Of a stretch of DNA of 13,550 nt, positions 7,877 through 13,550 are shown in pieces. Where the stretch lies: NCBI GenBank assembly GCA_903868295.1, contig CAIPUQ010000442.1:1-13550 (forward strand). Reading direction: 5' to 3'. How positions within the stretch are numbered: position 1 is the stretch's first letter; every line of letters begins with the position of its first letter. The notes beneath the pieces are model-generated. The model was given only the letters and a program-made list of their open reading frames with translations, had not been told where the DNA came from and searched no databases. Made by a program: the position numbers and the translations under genes. The DNA comes from an uncultured Roseiflexaceae bacterium. GTDB taxonomy: Bacteria; Chloroflexota; Chloroflexia; Chloroflexales; Roseiflexaceae.

Positions 7877-8707
7877 ATGAGTGACACATCAATGCAGATG
7901 CAATTTGCTCGGGATGGGTATGCGATATCCCCTGGTATGTTTGGCAGTGATGAAGTCGCTGCCCTGAACAACCATTACATGTCATTGAACGACGCTCGGC
8001 GTGACCAAGGCGACACTGCTGGTTTGGCAGACCTTGACCCCCTGCGTCGGTACCCACGGATGCTACAGATGCATCGTTGGGATGACCGTAGTATGCAATT
8101 TCTCCTCGATGCGCGTATCGGGAGTGCCATGGAGCAGATCCTTGGACGATTGCCGTATGCAGTCCAAACCATGATCTACTTCAAACCACCGACGGCGCGG
8201 GGCCAAGCGCTCCACCAAGATCAGTATTATCTGCGCGTCGAACCAGGTACGTGTGTGGCTGCGTGGCTTGCCTTGGATGACTGCGACGAAGAAAATGGCT
8301 GCCTGCAGGTAGTGCCCGGCAGTCACCAATTACCAGTGTTGTGCACCGTGCCCGCTGATCCGTCACAGAGCTTCACCGATGTAACCGTCCCGTTGCCTGA
8401 TGGGATGCACTCCCAGCCGGTACGGATGCGGGCCGGTGATGTGTTGTTCTTCAATGGGCAGCTGATCCATGGGAGCTACCCCAACACCAGCACACACCGC
8501 TTCCGTCGTTCATTGATTGCGCATTATGTTGTCGGTGAGGCCGAAAAGGTCTATAAGTGGTACCATCCAGCATTGCGATTCGACGGGACTACGATGACAT
8601 TGGGCGAATCCCAAGACGGCAGCGAATGCGGCGTGTGGGTAGACCGAGATGGGACCAAATCGGTCGAGATGCGTGGCAAAACGACTGCGGTAGGCATCGC
8701 ACAATAA
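7877..8707 (+). CDS. PhyH family Fe(II)/2-oxoglutarate dioxygenase
   Basis: This 276-residue non-haem iron dioxygenase belongs to the phytanoyl-CoA dioxygenase (PhyH) family. Such enzymes couple 2-oxoglutarate decarboxylation to hydroxylation of a small molecule. The iron facial triad is visible as H113-x-D115 (ALHQDQYYL) and the distal H198 (GQLIHGSYPN). An arginine about 10 residues later, R208 or R210, would hold the 2-oxoglutarate carboxylate. The family stretch ENGCLQVVPGSH is at about 139-150. The start has GAGG 5 nt upstream of the ATG and sits 14 nt after the reductase, suggesting tight co-expression. Relatives include EctD, PhnY and PhyH itself, so the substrate cannot be named. Placed beside a kinase/phospho-lyase pair that needs a hydroxylated amine, it could supply that hydroxyl group. 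Its iron need also fits the divergent iron-type transporter. Both are inferences. Confidence 0.9.
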   Translation: MSDTSMQMQFARDGYAISPGMFGSDEVAALNNHYMSLNDARRDQGDTAGLADLDPLRRYPRMLQMHRWDDRSMQFLLDARIGSAMEQILGRLPYAVQTMIYFKPPTARGQALHQDQYYLRVEPGTCVAAWLALDDCDEENGCLQVVPGSHQLPVLCTVPADPSQSFTDVTVPLPDGMHSQPVRMRAGDVLFFNGQLIHGSYPNTSTHRFRRSLIAHYVVGEAEKVYKWYHPALRFDGTTMTLGESQDGSECGVWVDRDGTKSVEMRGKTTAVGIAQ

Positions 8708-8713
8708 CGACTG

Positions 8714-8734
8714 CGGAAGGCGATGCGGCTTCCG
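8714..8734 (+). other. Small hairpin between dioxygenase and metF
   Basis: CGGAAG and CTTCCG form a 6-bp stem around a 9-nt loop in the 46-nt gap. No T-run follows, so it is probably not a terminator. It could stabilise or process the operon transcript, or be incidental. Confidence 0.25.
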
Positions 8735-8753
8735 GTGTTGCCGGGAGCCGCCT

Positions 8754-9662
8754 ATGTTTGAGGAATCCATGTTCTATAGTCGACTACAAGAAAAACTCGC
8801 GAGCGGAAAACCCGTTATCACGGGCGAGATAGCCCCTCCCAAAGGAGCATCACCAGATGCATTGCTCCGGGTTGCTGCGGGGATTGGTAATTCGGTCGAT
8901 GCGCTGAACTTGACCGACAACCAACGCGGTTTGGGTCGTATGTCAGCCATGACGGCAGCTATTTTTCTGCGCCAACACGGCTACGAGGTCGTTGCCCAAA
9001 TGACCTGCCAACACCGCAATCGCATCGCGCTCCAAGCAGATGCTTTGGGTGGGGCAGCCTGTGGCGTCACAAATATGCTCGCGATGACCGGGGATCATCC
9101 CAAAATTGGAGATCACCCAGACGCAAAAAACGTACTTGATTTGAATTCTTTTCAACTCATCAAGAGCCTGCGCACCATGCGCGACCAGGCAACGTTTGAG
9201 TCTGGCACCGCGTTGAGCGCCCCACCGCAGTACTTTGTCGGGTGTGTTGCAAATCCCAACATTGAACGCGCTGCGCGGCTCGAGCGCAAGATTCAATTTG
9301 GCGCAGAGTTTGTGCAAACGCAGATTATATTCGACATCGGCAAATTCGCCGAGTGGATGCACGATGTGCGGAGCCTTGGTGTCCATCAGTCCGCGCCGAT
9401 TATGGCAGGAATAATGGTGATCAAATCGGCACAATCGGCACGGTTCTTGCGTGATCATTTGCCGGGATCGCGCGTACCTGAGTCGGTGATTGCACGTATG
9501 GAAGCCGCAGCCGACCCCGAAGCAGAGGGCATCGCGATAGCCGCAGAATTGTGCCAAGCAGCGTTGGCGATCGAAGGTGTTCGTGGCGTGCACATTATGA
9601 CGGTTGGCTGGACGAAAGCAATTCCGTTGGTTGTGAACCAGGCGGGGCTCCGTACCCCCTAA
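8754..9662 (+). CDS. metF: Methylenetetrahydrofolate reductase (MetF family)
   Basis: This 302-residue cytoplasmic flavoprotein has the MTHFR fold and would reduce 5,10-methylene-THF to 5-methyl-THF, the methyl donor for methionine synthesis. The catalytic glutamate lies in TGEIAPPKG (E25, in the place of E. coli E28). ALNLTDNQRG is at about 50-59, AQMTCQHRNR at about 81-90, and the conserved aspartate of the flavin-binding loop is in MTGDHPKIGDHP (D114). The end, IEGVRGVHIMTVGW, matches the family's last barrel strand. The length is that of the single-domain bacterial enzyme. The ATG at 8754 has GGGAG 6 nt upstream; a second ATG at 8769, after AGGA, is an alternative start five codons in. 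It could recycle one-carbon units from amine demethylation, or serve general methionine synthesis together with the following aspartate-kinase-like gene. Confidence 0.88.
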   Translation: MFEESMFYSRLQEKLASGKPVITGEIAPPKGASPDALLRVAAGIGNSVDALNLTDNQRGLGRMSAMTAAIFLRQHGYEVVAQMTCQHRNRIALQADALGGAACGVTNMLAMTGDHPKIGDHPDAKNVLDLNSFQLIKSLRTMRDQATFESGTALSAPPQYFVGCVANPNIERAARLERKIQFGAEFVQTQIIFDIGKFAEWMHDVRSLGVHQSAPIMAGIMVIKSAQSARFLRDHLPGSRVPESVIARMEAAADPEAEGIAIAAELCQAALAIEGVRGVHIMTVGWTKAIPLVVNQAGLRTP

Positions 9663-9687
9663 GCCCCCAGTAGAATGCGAGGGCGTC

Positions 9688-11097
9688 ATGCGGATTATGA
9701 AATTTGGTGCAATTGCGTTTGCTGATGTTCTTCGTGTACGTGACACCATCCGCATCATCAAAGAACAACATGCTGCGGACCCATCGGTAGTTGTGGTATG
9801 CAGTGCGCTCCCAGGTATCACCGATGCGTTGTTGCGCGCTGCTCGTGCCGCAGCACACGGCGGCGAGCACGAAGCAGACATTGCCCGCCGCGAACTATGG
9901 AATCGCCATCGTCAAATTGCCGAAAAGCTTGTCACCGATGACTGGGAACGCGAAATGCTGTTCCAGCGACTGTCGGAACAACTCAAACACCTTGATCGAA
10001 TGACTCGTGCGATGGCCACGCTCGGTGAACATTCGGCAAGAGGTATTGATGCGATTGCGAGTCTGGGCGAACGGTTTGCTGCACTGATTATTGCAGTAAT
10101 CCTTCGTCAAAGCGGTGTTGCTGCACAGATGGTTGATGCGACCGAACTCATTGTCACCGATGCGCATTACGGTGTTGCCCGACCATATCTCGAAGAATCA
10201 TTTGTCCGTATCAACGATCGGTTATTGCCGATGCTCCAGGCTGGTATTATCCCGGTTGTGACTGGATATACCGGTGCGACGCGGACCGGCATCGTGACTA
10301 CCCTTGGTCGTGGCGGCGGAGATTACACAGCAGCCTTGATCGGCGCAGCCGTGAATGCCACTGAGGTGTGTCTGTGGACCGATGTCGATGGCATTTTGAC
10401 AGCAGACCCAAAGATTGTTCCCGGTGCGATGCCCCTGCCCGAGCTTTCGTATGTAGAAGCAGCAGAAATGGCGACTCTTTCCGGCTCTGAGATTTTGCAT
10501 TTGCGCACGCTGATGCCACTGGCGTCACGGGGGATTCCGTTGCGCATTGCCAATGTGCTTGCTCCCACGCTGCCAGGCACGTTGGTTACCGCAGCACCTA
10601 CCCCGTCGCATGCATCCGGCGCTATCATTTCGACACGTGGACTCGCACTGATTGCGGCATCCACGTCGGCGTTGCCGACACTCGAAGATATTTGGACATC
10701 AGAGCTGGCTGCATCGGTTACTGCGCAGCTCTCTCATGCAGGTATCGAGACCCTGCTCGCCCACCAGAGCGAATTGGATCGGACGCTGATGGTGTTGGTC
10801 CGACAGCCGGACGCTGCATACACGAAAGAAATATTCGAAACTGCCTTCACGAACGGGTACACAGTTACTGTTCACAGCCCAGTAGCTCTTGTGTCGGTTA
10901 TTAGTGCAGCCCATGGTGCGTCACTGACACCCCGTTCAATGTATGCCCTCGGGATGGCACATATCAACCAGATTGCTTCTTCACGCTCCCTGCATGGCTC
11001 GTATGTCTCGTTTGTGTTGCCAGATGCGCAGGTCGAAGCGGCGGTACGTATGTTGCATCAAGAGCTCGGGTTTGCCCCTGCGACCGAAGAACATTAG
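9688..11097 (+). CDS. Aspartate kinase-like protein with altered catalytic motifs
   Basis: This 469-residue protein has the amino-acid-kinase fold and the overall plan of aspartate kinase, which phosphorylates aspartate at the head of the Lys/Thr/Met pathway. Recognisable pieces in order are: KFGAIAFA (5-12, normally KFGGTSVA), VCSALPGITD (37-46), SLGERFAAL (125-133), TLGRGGGDYTAAL (205-217, normally GGSD), WTDVDGILTADPKIVPGA (230-247) and LSGSEILHLRTLMP (264-277, normally ...LHPR...). The last third, about 320-469, lies where the regulatory ACT domains belong but is hard to match. The lysine K5 and the TDVDG nucleotide-site motif are kept, while several conserved Gly, Ser and Pro positions are not. 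It may be a paralogue with another acidic substrate, a regulatory form, or a weak aspartate kinase. It starts 25 nt after metF, with GAGGG 4 nt before the ATG, and is the last gene of the operon. Confidence 0.8.
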   Translation: MRIMKFGAIAFADVLRVRDTIRIIKEQHAADPSVVVVCSALPGITDALLRAARAAAHGGEHEADIARRELWNRHRQIAEKLVTDDWEREMLFQRLSEQLKHLDRMTRAMATLGEHSARGIDAIASLGERFAALIIAVILRQSGVAAQMVDATELIVTDAHYGVARPYLEESFVRINDRLLPMLQAGIIPVVTGYTGATRTGIVTTLGRGGGDYTAALIGAAVNATEVCLWTDVDGILTADPKIVPGAMPLPELSYVEAAEMATLSGSEILHLRTLMPLASRGIPLRIANVLAPTLPGTLVTAAPTPSHASGAIISTRGLALIAASTSALPTLEDIWTSELAASVTAQLSHAGIETLLAHQSELDRTLMVLVRQPDAAYTKEIFETAFTNGYTVTVHSPVALVSVISAAHGASLTPRSMYALGMAHINQIASSRSLHGSYVSFVLPDAQVEAAVRMLHQELGFAPATEEH

Positions 11098-11116
11098 CAA
11101 ATCTGACCAAGCTCCC

Positions 11117-11151
11117 ACGTTGATCTGAGGCATCAACCGTGCATGTTTTCT
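11117..11151 (+). terminator. Weak intrinsic terminator candidate at operon end
   Basis: GTTGAT (11119-11124) and ATCAAC (11132-11137) form a 6-bp stem with a 7-nt loop. It can be extended by ACG/CGT with a bulge, and the T-rich TTTTCTT follows about 5 nt later. It lies 20 nt beyond the aspartate-kinase-like stop, in the 116-nt gap between convergent genes. The stem is AT-rich and the T-run is displaced, so termination may be inefficient. I see nothing else in this gap. Confidence 0.3.
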
Positions 11152-11213
11152 TGTGCGCAAAGCACCTGGTGACTGGGCGCGTGTGTCGTCACGTAGATCA
11201 CATGGGTGGTTTC

Positions 11214-12083
11214 CTACCCAAGCAATGTCCGAATCATGACCTGACTCGCAGCAGAAAGGGTGCGGTCGCTGCGGTACACCACAGCCATGGTGCGTTGCAG
11301 CGTGGGTTGTGTAATCTCTAGCACAGCGACATCCTCTTCACCCGTCACGGCAAGCCGTGGTACCAAGGCGATCCCTAGATTTGCCTCGGCCAAGCGTAGC
11401 AACAGTGCAACATCGCCTCCATCGACGACGACTCGTGGTACGAACCCTGCTGCACGACACGCCGAGACAATCACGTCGTGCATCTCATACCCTGCGGGAT
11501 ACAGCAAAAACCCTTCATCGGCGAGTTCTGCGAGCATGACACGGTGTCTCGTCGCATACCGATGTTCCATACTCACGACAGCGACGAGCGGTTCGTCAAA
11601 CATCGGGACAATGACATGATTCTTACTCGGGACAGGGAGCGTCGCAATTGCAATGTCTATCTCTCCGAGTTCGAGCAGTTGCAAGAGCTGATTTGTTCCG
11701 GCCTGGTGGATGCGTAGTTCGATGTCCGGGTAGGTCTGATGGAAGGCAGAAAGGTTCTTGGGGAGCAGCCGAACGCCGACTGACGGTGGGGTACCGATGC
11801 TTACGCGGCCCGCTAATAGACCTTTGCGCGCGCGCATGGTTGCTTCGGCTGCGCTGACTTCCGCCAAAATGCTCTGTGCGTGCACCACCAAGGCCTCTCC
11901 TGCTTCGGTCAGTCGTACATTTCTCCCGATTTTTTCTACCAATGCGACGCCGCCGCAGGAACGCTCAAGCTCATGGATCATCCGGCTGACTGCGGGTTGT
12001 GCCATGTGAAGCTCTGTCGCTGCTCTACTCACATGTGCATGCTTGGCGACCGTTATGAACATTCGAAGATGCTGTAGTTCCAT
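11214..12083 (-). CDS. LysR family transcriptional regulator
   Basis: This 289-residue transcription factor has the LysR plan. The N-terminal winged helix-turn-helix is at about 1-60, with the recognition region HVSRAATELHMAQPAVSRMI at 17-36 and the wing ending in GRNVRLTEAGEAL. A linker helix, about 60-88, carries dimerisation. The periplasmic-binding-protein-like effector domain starts near 91 (GRVSIGTPPSVGVRLLP) and runs to the end, including the hinge-like segment near residue 232 (RLAEANLGIALVPRLAV). Length is normal. It is transcribed divergently from the DoxX-type gene, the classic arrangement in which a LysR protein controls its neighbour and itself. A perfect TATAAT (12111-12116) and an inverted repeat (12093-12108) lie just upstream. 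The start has AGGTG 4 nt before the ATG. The effector ligand is unknown. Confidence 0.92.
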   Translation of the reverse strand: MELQHLRMFITVAKHAHVSRAATELHMAQPAVSRMIHELERSCGGVALVEKIGRNVRLTEAGEALVVHAQSILAEVSAAEATMRARKGLLAGRVSIGTPPSVGVRLLPKNLSAFHQTYPDIELRIHQAGTNQLLQLLELGEIDIAIATLPVPSKNHVIVPMFDEPLVAVVSMEHRYATRHRVMLAELADEGFLLYPAGYEMHDVIVSACRAAGFVPRVVVDGGDVALLLRLAEANLGIALVPRLAVTGEEDVAVLEITQPTLQRTMAVVYRSDRTLSAASQVMIRTLLG

Positions 12084-12092
12084 GATTCACCT

Positions 12093-12108
12093 ATAACAAA
12101 ATTGTTAT
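12093..12108. promoter_or_regulatory. Inverted repeat next to the lysR start (operator candidate)
   Basis: ATAACAA-AA-TTGTTAT has perfect 7-bp arms and contains a T-N11-A core typical of LysR sites. It abuts the lysR ribosome binding site and covers the predicted lysR transcription start downstream of the TATAAT at 12111-12116. That position suits autorepression. Confidence 0.5.
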
Positions 12109-12110
12109 GT

Positions 12111-12116
12111 ATTATA
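12111..12116 (-). promoter_or_regulatory. -10 box of the lysR promoter
   Basis: The minus strand reads a perfect TATAAT, 27 nt upstream of the lysR ATG. No convincing -35 is present at the usual spacing. Confidence 0.45.
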
Positions 12117-12129
12117 GCAAATTTCGTAT

Positions 12130-12158
12130 TTGTGCATTGTGTAACAATTAGGTATCCT
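12130..12158 (+). promoter_or_regulatory. Promoter candidate for the DoxX-type gene
   Basis: TTGTGC (12130-12135) and TATCCT (12153-12158) are 17 nt apart, the ideal spacing, and 30 nt upstream of the DoxX-type start. Both hexamers are imperfect, as expected for an activator-dependent promoter. Confidence 0.4.
12136..12148. promoter_or_regulatory. Second inverted repeat in the lysR/doxX-type region
   Basis: ATTGT-GTA-ACAAT shares the TTGT/ACAA half-sites of the repeat at 12093-12108. The two centres are about 41-42 bp apart, close to four helical turns, so two LysR dimers could bind on the same DNA face. This repeat lies in the spacer of the predicted DoxX-gene promoter. Confidence 0.35.
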
Positions 12159-12175
12159 ATCATCATGGTTATCCG

Positions 12176-12184
12176 AAAGGAGGG
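12176..12184 (+). promoter_or_regulatory. Strong ribosome binding site that sets the DoxX-type start
   Basis: AAAGGAGGG lies 4 nt before the ATG at 12189. In-frame ATGs at 12102 and 12165 have no such site, and 12102 falls inside the operator region, so 12189 is preferred. Confidence 0.65.
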
Positions 12185-12188
12185 CAAG

Positions 12189-12656
12189 ATGGTACCGACA
12201 CTCGCTCGGATCGACCGCACACTGACGTGCTGGATGCAACGGAATGCGACGACGCTGCTTCGTTGGTCGATGGGAATAATTTTTGTTTGGTTTGGCGCCC
12301 TGAAGCTTGTGCCTGGGATGAGCCCGGCAGATGGATTGATTCGTGCATCAATGTCGTTTCTGCCCATGGAATATTTCATTCCATTTCTTGCGTTGTGGGA
12401 GATAACCATAGGCATTGGCTTTATCATCGGCTACGGTATGCGAGTAACCATTCTGTTGTTGTTTCTGCAGATGATGGGAACACTCACACCGTTGGTGTTG
12501 ACACCGCATCTCGTATGGACCGTTTTTCCATTGGGATTGACGCTCGAAGGTCAATACATCATCAAGAACTTCGTGTTGATGAGTGCAGCAGTCGCCGTAG
12601 GGGCATCAGTCCGCGGTTCTGGTGAATTTGATTTATGGCAGCGCCCCGAAGCATAA
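12189..12656 (+). CDS. DoxX family integral membrane protein
   Basis: This small 155-residue membrane protein has four predicted helices, at about 22-42, 62-82, 85-107 and 124-144. The first helix contains RWSMGIIFVWFGALKLVPG, close to the family's opening motif in which a helix ends in FG-x-x-K and a short loop follows. The last carries LEGQYIIKNFVLMSAAVAVG, again typical. DoxX-fold proteins have been linked to quinone-coupled or thiol/sulfur redox processes and to stress resistance, but most members have no proven function, and none can be assigned here. It is divergent from the LysR gene, its probable regulator, and ends 6 nt before a strong terminator. A longer reading frame to 12102 exists but is disfavoured by the ribosome binding site. 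Confidence 0.78.
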   Translation: MVPTLARIDRTLTCWMQRNATTLLRWSMGIIFVWFGALKLVPGMSPADGLIRASMSFLPMEYFIPFLALWEITIGIGFIIGYGMRVTILLLFLQMMGTLTPLVLTPHLVWTVFPLGLTLEGQYIIKNFVLMSAAVAVGASVRGSGEFDLWQRPEA

Positions 12657-12662
12657 AACCGC

Positions 12663-12698
12663 AAAAAACCCCCGTTCCGACTGGAACGGGGGTTTTTT
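12663..12698. terminator. Bidirectional intrinsic terminator
   Basis: AAAAAACCCCCGTTCC pairs perfectly with GGAACGGGGGTTTTTT around a GACT loop, a 16-bp stem with A- and T-tracts on both sides. It lies between the convergent DoxX-type gene (stop at 12656) and the Thr/Ala-rich gene (stop at 12707) and should terminate transcription from both directions. Confidence 0.95.
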
Positions 12699-12706
12699 GT
12701 GCAAAG

Positions 12707-13399
12707 TTACGGTGTTGGTGTTTCGGTTTCGGGTTCGTCTGTGGCCGTTGGTTCGTCGGTTTCGGTTGCCGTGGCAACAACTGGAGTAGCTGTTGCAGGA
12801 ACTGGCGTTCGTGTTTTGGTGGCGGTTGCCGGAACAGTCGTCGCCGAAGCGACAACAGTCGTCGCTAGAGGAGTGGCACTGGGACTCCCGACGGTGACCG
12901 TTGTTGCAGCAGTTGCCGTAGCGGTTTTGGTTGCAGTAGTAGACCCCGCAACAGTTGAGGTGACGGTAGCAGTTGCTTGTGTGCCCGTGAGTGTTACCGT
13001 AGGAATGTCTGTTGGAGTCAGTGCTTCGATCGTAATTGTTTGGGTGATGTTGACGGTGGGAACTGGCACAATGTATGGTGTTTCTGTCGCTCCAGCAGGT
13101 TTGGCTGCCGCCGCTGTGGCACGTGCGGGCGCTTTGGGGTTGGATGGGAGGTTTGGTGCAGTAGTCGGGATGATAATCTGAATCGCACCAGTCCCTGATA
13201 CAATGGCAGTCTCAGTTACCAGCGTACTTGCTGGGTCAACAAGCGTTGCGTCGGGCGTTGCAGTCTGTGTGATGTCGGAATTGGACTGCCCTCCGGTGAA
13301 TATCCCGATCAACGTAATAACCGAATAGATACTCACTCCGATGATTGTTATCCATGCAAGTATTTCACCGACACGCCGTGCAATTGAGGGACCGTTCAT
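12707..13399 (-). CDS. Membrane-anchored Thr/Ala/Pro-rich protein of unknown function
   Basis: I do not recognise a family. The 230-residue product has a short cytoplasmic N-terminus with RR at 8-9 and one hydrophobic helix at about 12-34 (ILAWITIIGVSIYSVITLIG). The rest is a long extracytoplasmic segment dominated by Thr, Ala, Val and Pro. Residues 39-130 are mixed, and about 130-230 become a near-repetitive TAT/TVT/PAT tail ending in acidic TETDEPTATDEPETETPTP. It has no cysteines and no obvious globular domain, so a wall-spanning spacer or O-glycosylated stalk is plausible. The frame extends to a GTG at 13432, but AGAGG lies 9 nt before the ATG at 13399, so I start there. The topology supports this strand over the opposite, valine-rich frame, and the terminator at 12663-12698 serves it. 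Such tails are frequent in Chloroflexota surface proteins. Confidence 0.75.
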   Translation of the reverse strand: MNGPSIARRVGEILAWITIIGVSIYSVITLIGIFTGGQSNSDITQTATPDATLVDPASTLVTETAIVSGTGAIQIIIPTTAPNLPSNPKAPARATAAAAKPAGATETPYIVPVPTVNITQTITIEALTPTDIPTVTLTGTQATATVTSTVAGSTTATKTATATAATTVTVGSPSATPLATTVVASATTVPATATKTRTPVPATATPVVATATETDEPTATDEPETETPTP

Positions 13400-13443
13400 A
13401 CGAATAAGCCTCTTTTCTGCCGCAATCGGCACGAAATCTGGTA

Positions 13444-13475
13444 TGCATTACTATACCATAGTATGTAGTAAAGCA
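13444..13475. promoter_or_regulatory. Imperfect inverted repeat and extended -10 in divergent promoter region
   Basis: TGCATTACTATA (13444-13455) and TGTAGTAAAGCA (13464-13475) are inverted copies matching at 10 of 12 positions. A nested TACTAT/ATAGTA pair lies at 13449-13454 and 13458-13463. On the minus strand TGGTATAGT (13450-13458) is a good extended -10 for the Thr/Ala-rich gene. The element lies between that gene and a probable rightward gene, so it may be a shared operator. Confidence 0.35.
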
Positions 13476-13525
13476 TGATTTCGCGGCTCGTTGCTGTGGT
13501 TGCATCGATATAAGGAACAGTTGCG

Positions 13526-13550
13526 ATGCACATTGTTCATCTCTACAAAG
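13526..13550 (+). CDS. Start of a rightward gene, possibly a glycosyltransferase (cut by window edge)
   Basis: An ATG at 13526 preceded by AAGGA (9-10 nt upstream) opens a frame reading MHIVHLYK up to the edge. This octapeptide resembles the first strand of GT-B family-4 glycosyltransferases, which often begin in this way and continue into a Gly-rich loop. Only eight residues are visible, so both the gene and its family are tentative. It is divergent from the Thr/Ala-rich gene; if correct, the pair could belong to cell-envelope biosynthesis. Confidence 0.4.

Noticed and set aside
8943..9881. A 312-codon minus-strand frame opposite metF and the start of the kinase-like gene
   Set aside because: It crosses a gene boundary on the other strand, has no family features, and metF is well supported there.
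12699..13181. A 160-codon plus-strand frame rich in Val and Ala opposite the Thr/Ala-rich gene
   Set aside because: It starts at the very end of the strong terminator and has no ribosome binding site, and its content is the complement of the Thr-rich repeats. The minus-strand frame has a ribosome binding site, an ordered helix-then-tail topology and a proper terminator.
1..13550. Search for CRISPR arrays, tRNA or rRNA genes, insertion sequences and frameshifted genes
   Set aside because: I saw no regularly spaced repeats, no cloverleaf or rRNA-like segment, no transposase motifs or flanking terminal repeats, and each main gene has one continuous frame.

Overview
The window reads as a gene-dense bacterial chromosome segment of moderate GC content. 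It carries eight complete protein-coding genes, a ninth cut by the left edge and the probable first codons of a tenth at the right edge. I see no rRNA, tRNA, CRISPR array, insertion sequence or phage gene. No gap between genes exceeds about 150 bases. The organism cannot be fixed from the sequence. A single-helix protein with a long Thr/Ala/Pro-rich tail, and a possible glycosyltransferase start (MHIVHLYK) beside it, recall Chloroflexota; this is an inference of moderate to low confidence.

Layout: (1) Positions 1-3753, minus strand: a lipoprotein solute-binding protein of the ferric-iron type, a fused two-domain ABC permease whose start overlaps the preceding stop (TAATG), then an FAD-dependent amine/amino-acid oxidase-type gene running off the left edge. 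No ABC ATPase is visible. (2) Positions 3754-3891: a divergent control region with a 22-bp near-perfect palindrome and a TATAAT box. (3) Positions 3892-11097, plus strand: five genes separated by gaps of 59, 14, 46 and 25 nt, probably one operon. They encode a 1014-residue fusion of a small-molecule kinase, an M23 metallopeptidase fold and a class-III PLP phospho-lyase; an aldo/keto reductase; a PhyH-type Fe(II)/2-oxoglutarate dioxygenase; a short methylenetetrahydrofolate reductase; and an aspartate-kinase-like protein with altered motifs. (4) Positions 11214-12656: a LysR regulator divergent from a DoxX-type membrane protein, with two short inverted repeats between them. (5) Positions 12663-13550: a strong bidirectional terminator, the Thr/Ala/Pro-rich membrane-anchored protein, an inverted-repeat promoter region and the start of a rightward gene.

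How the genes may work together (inference): the kinase and phospho-lyase domains match the pairing that phosphorylates a hydroxy-amine (hydroxylysine or ethanolamine type) and then eliminates phosphate and ammonia to leave an aldehyde. The reductase could handle that aldehyde, the dioxygenase could create the hydroxyl group, and the divergent oxidase plus MetF could deal with amine or one-carbon by-products. The divergent iron-type transporter could supply iron to the dioxygenase. The specific substrate is unknown. The M23 domain and the altered aspartate kinase are the least explained parts.
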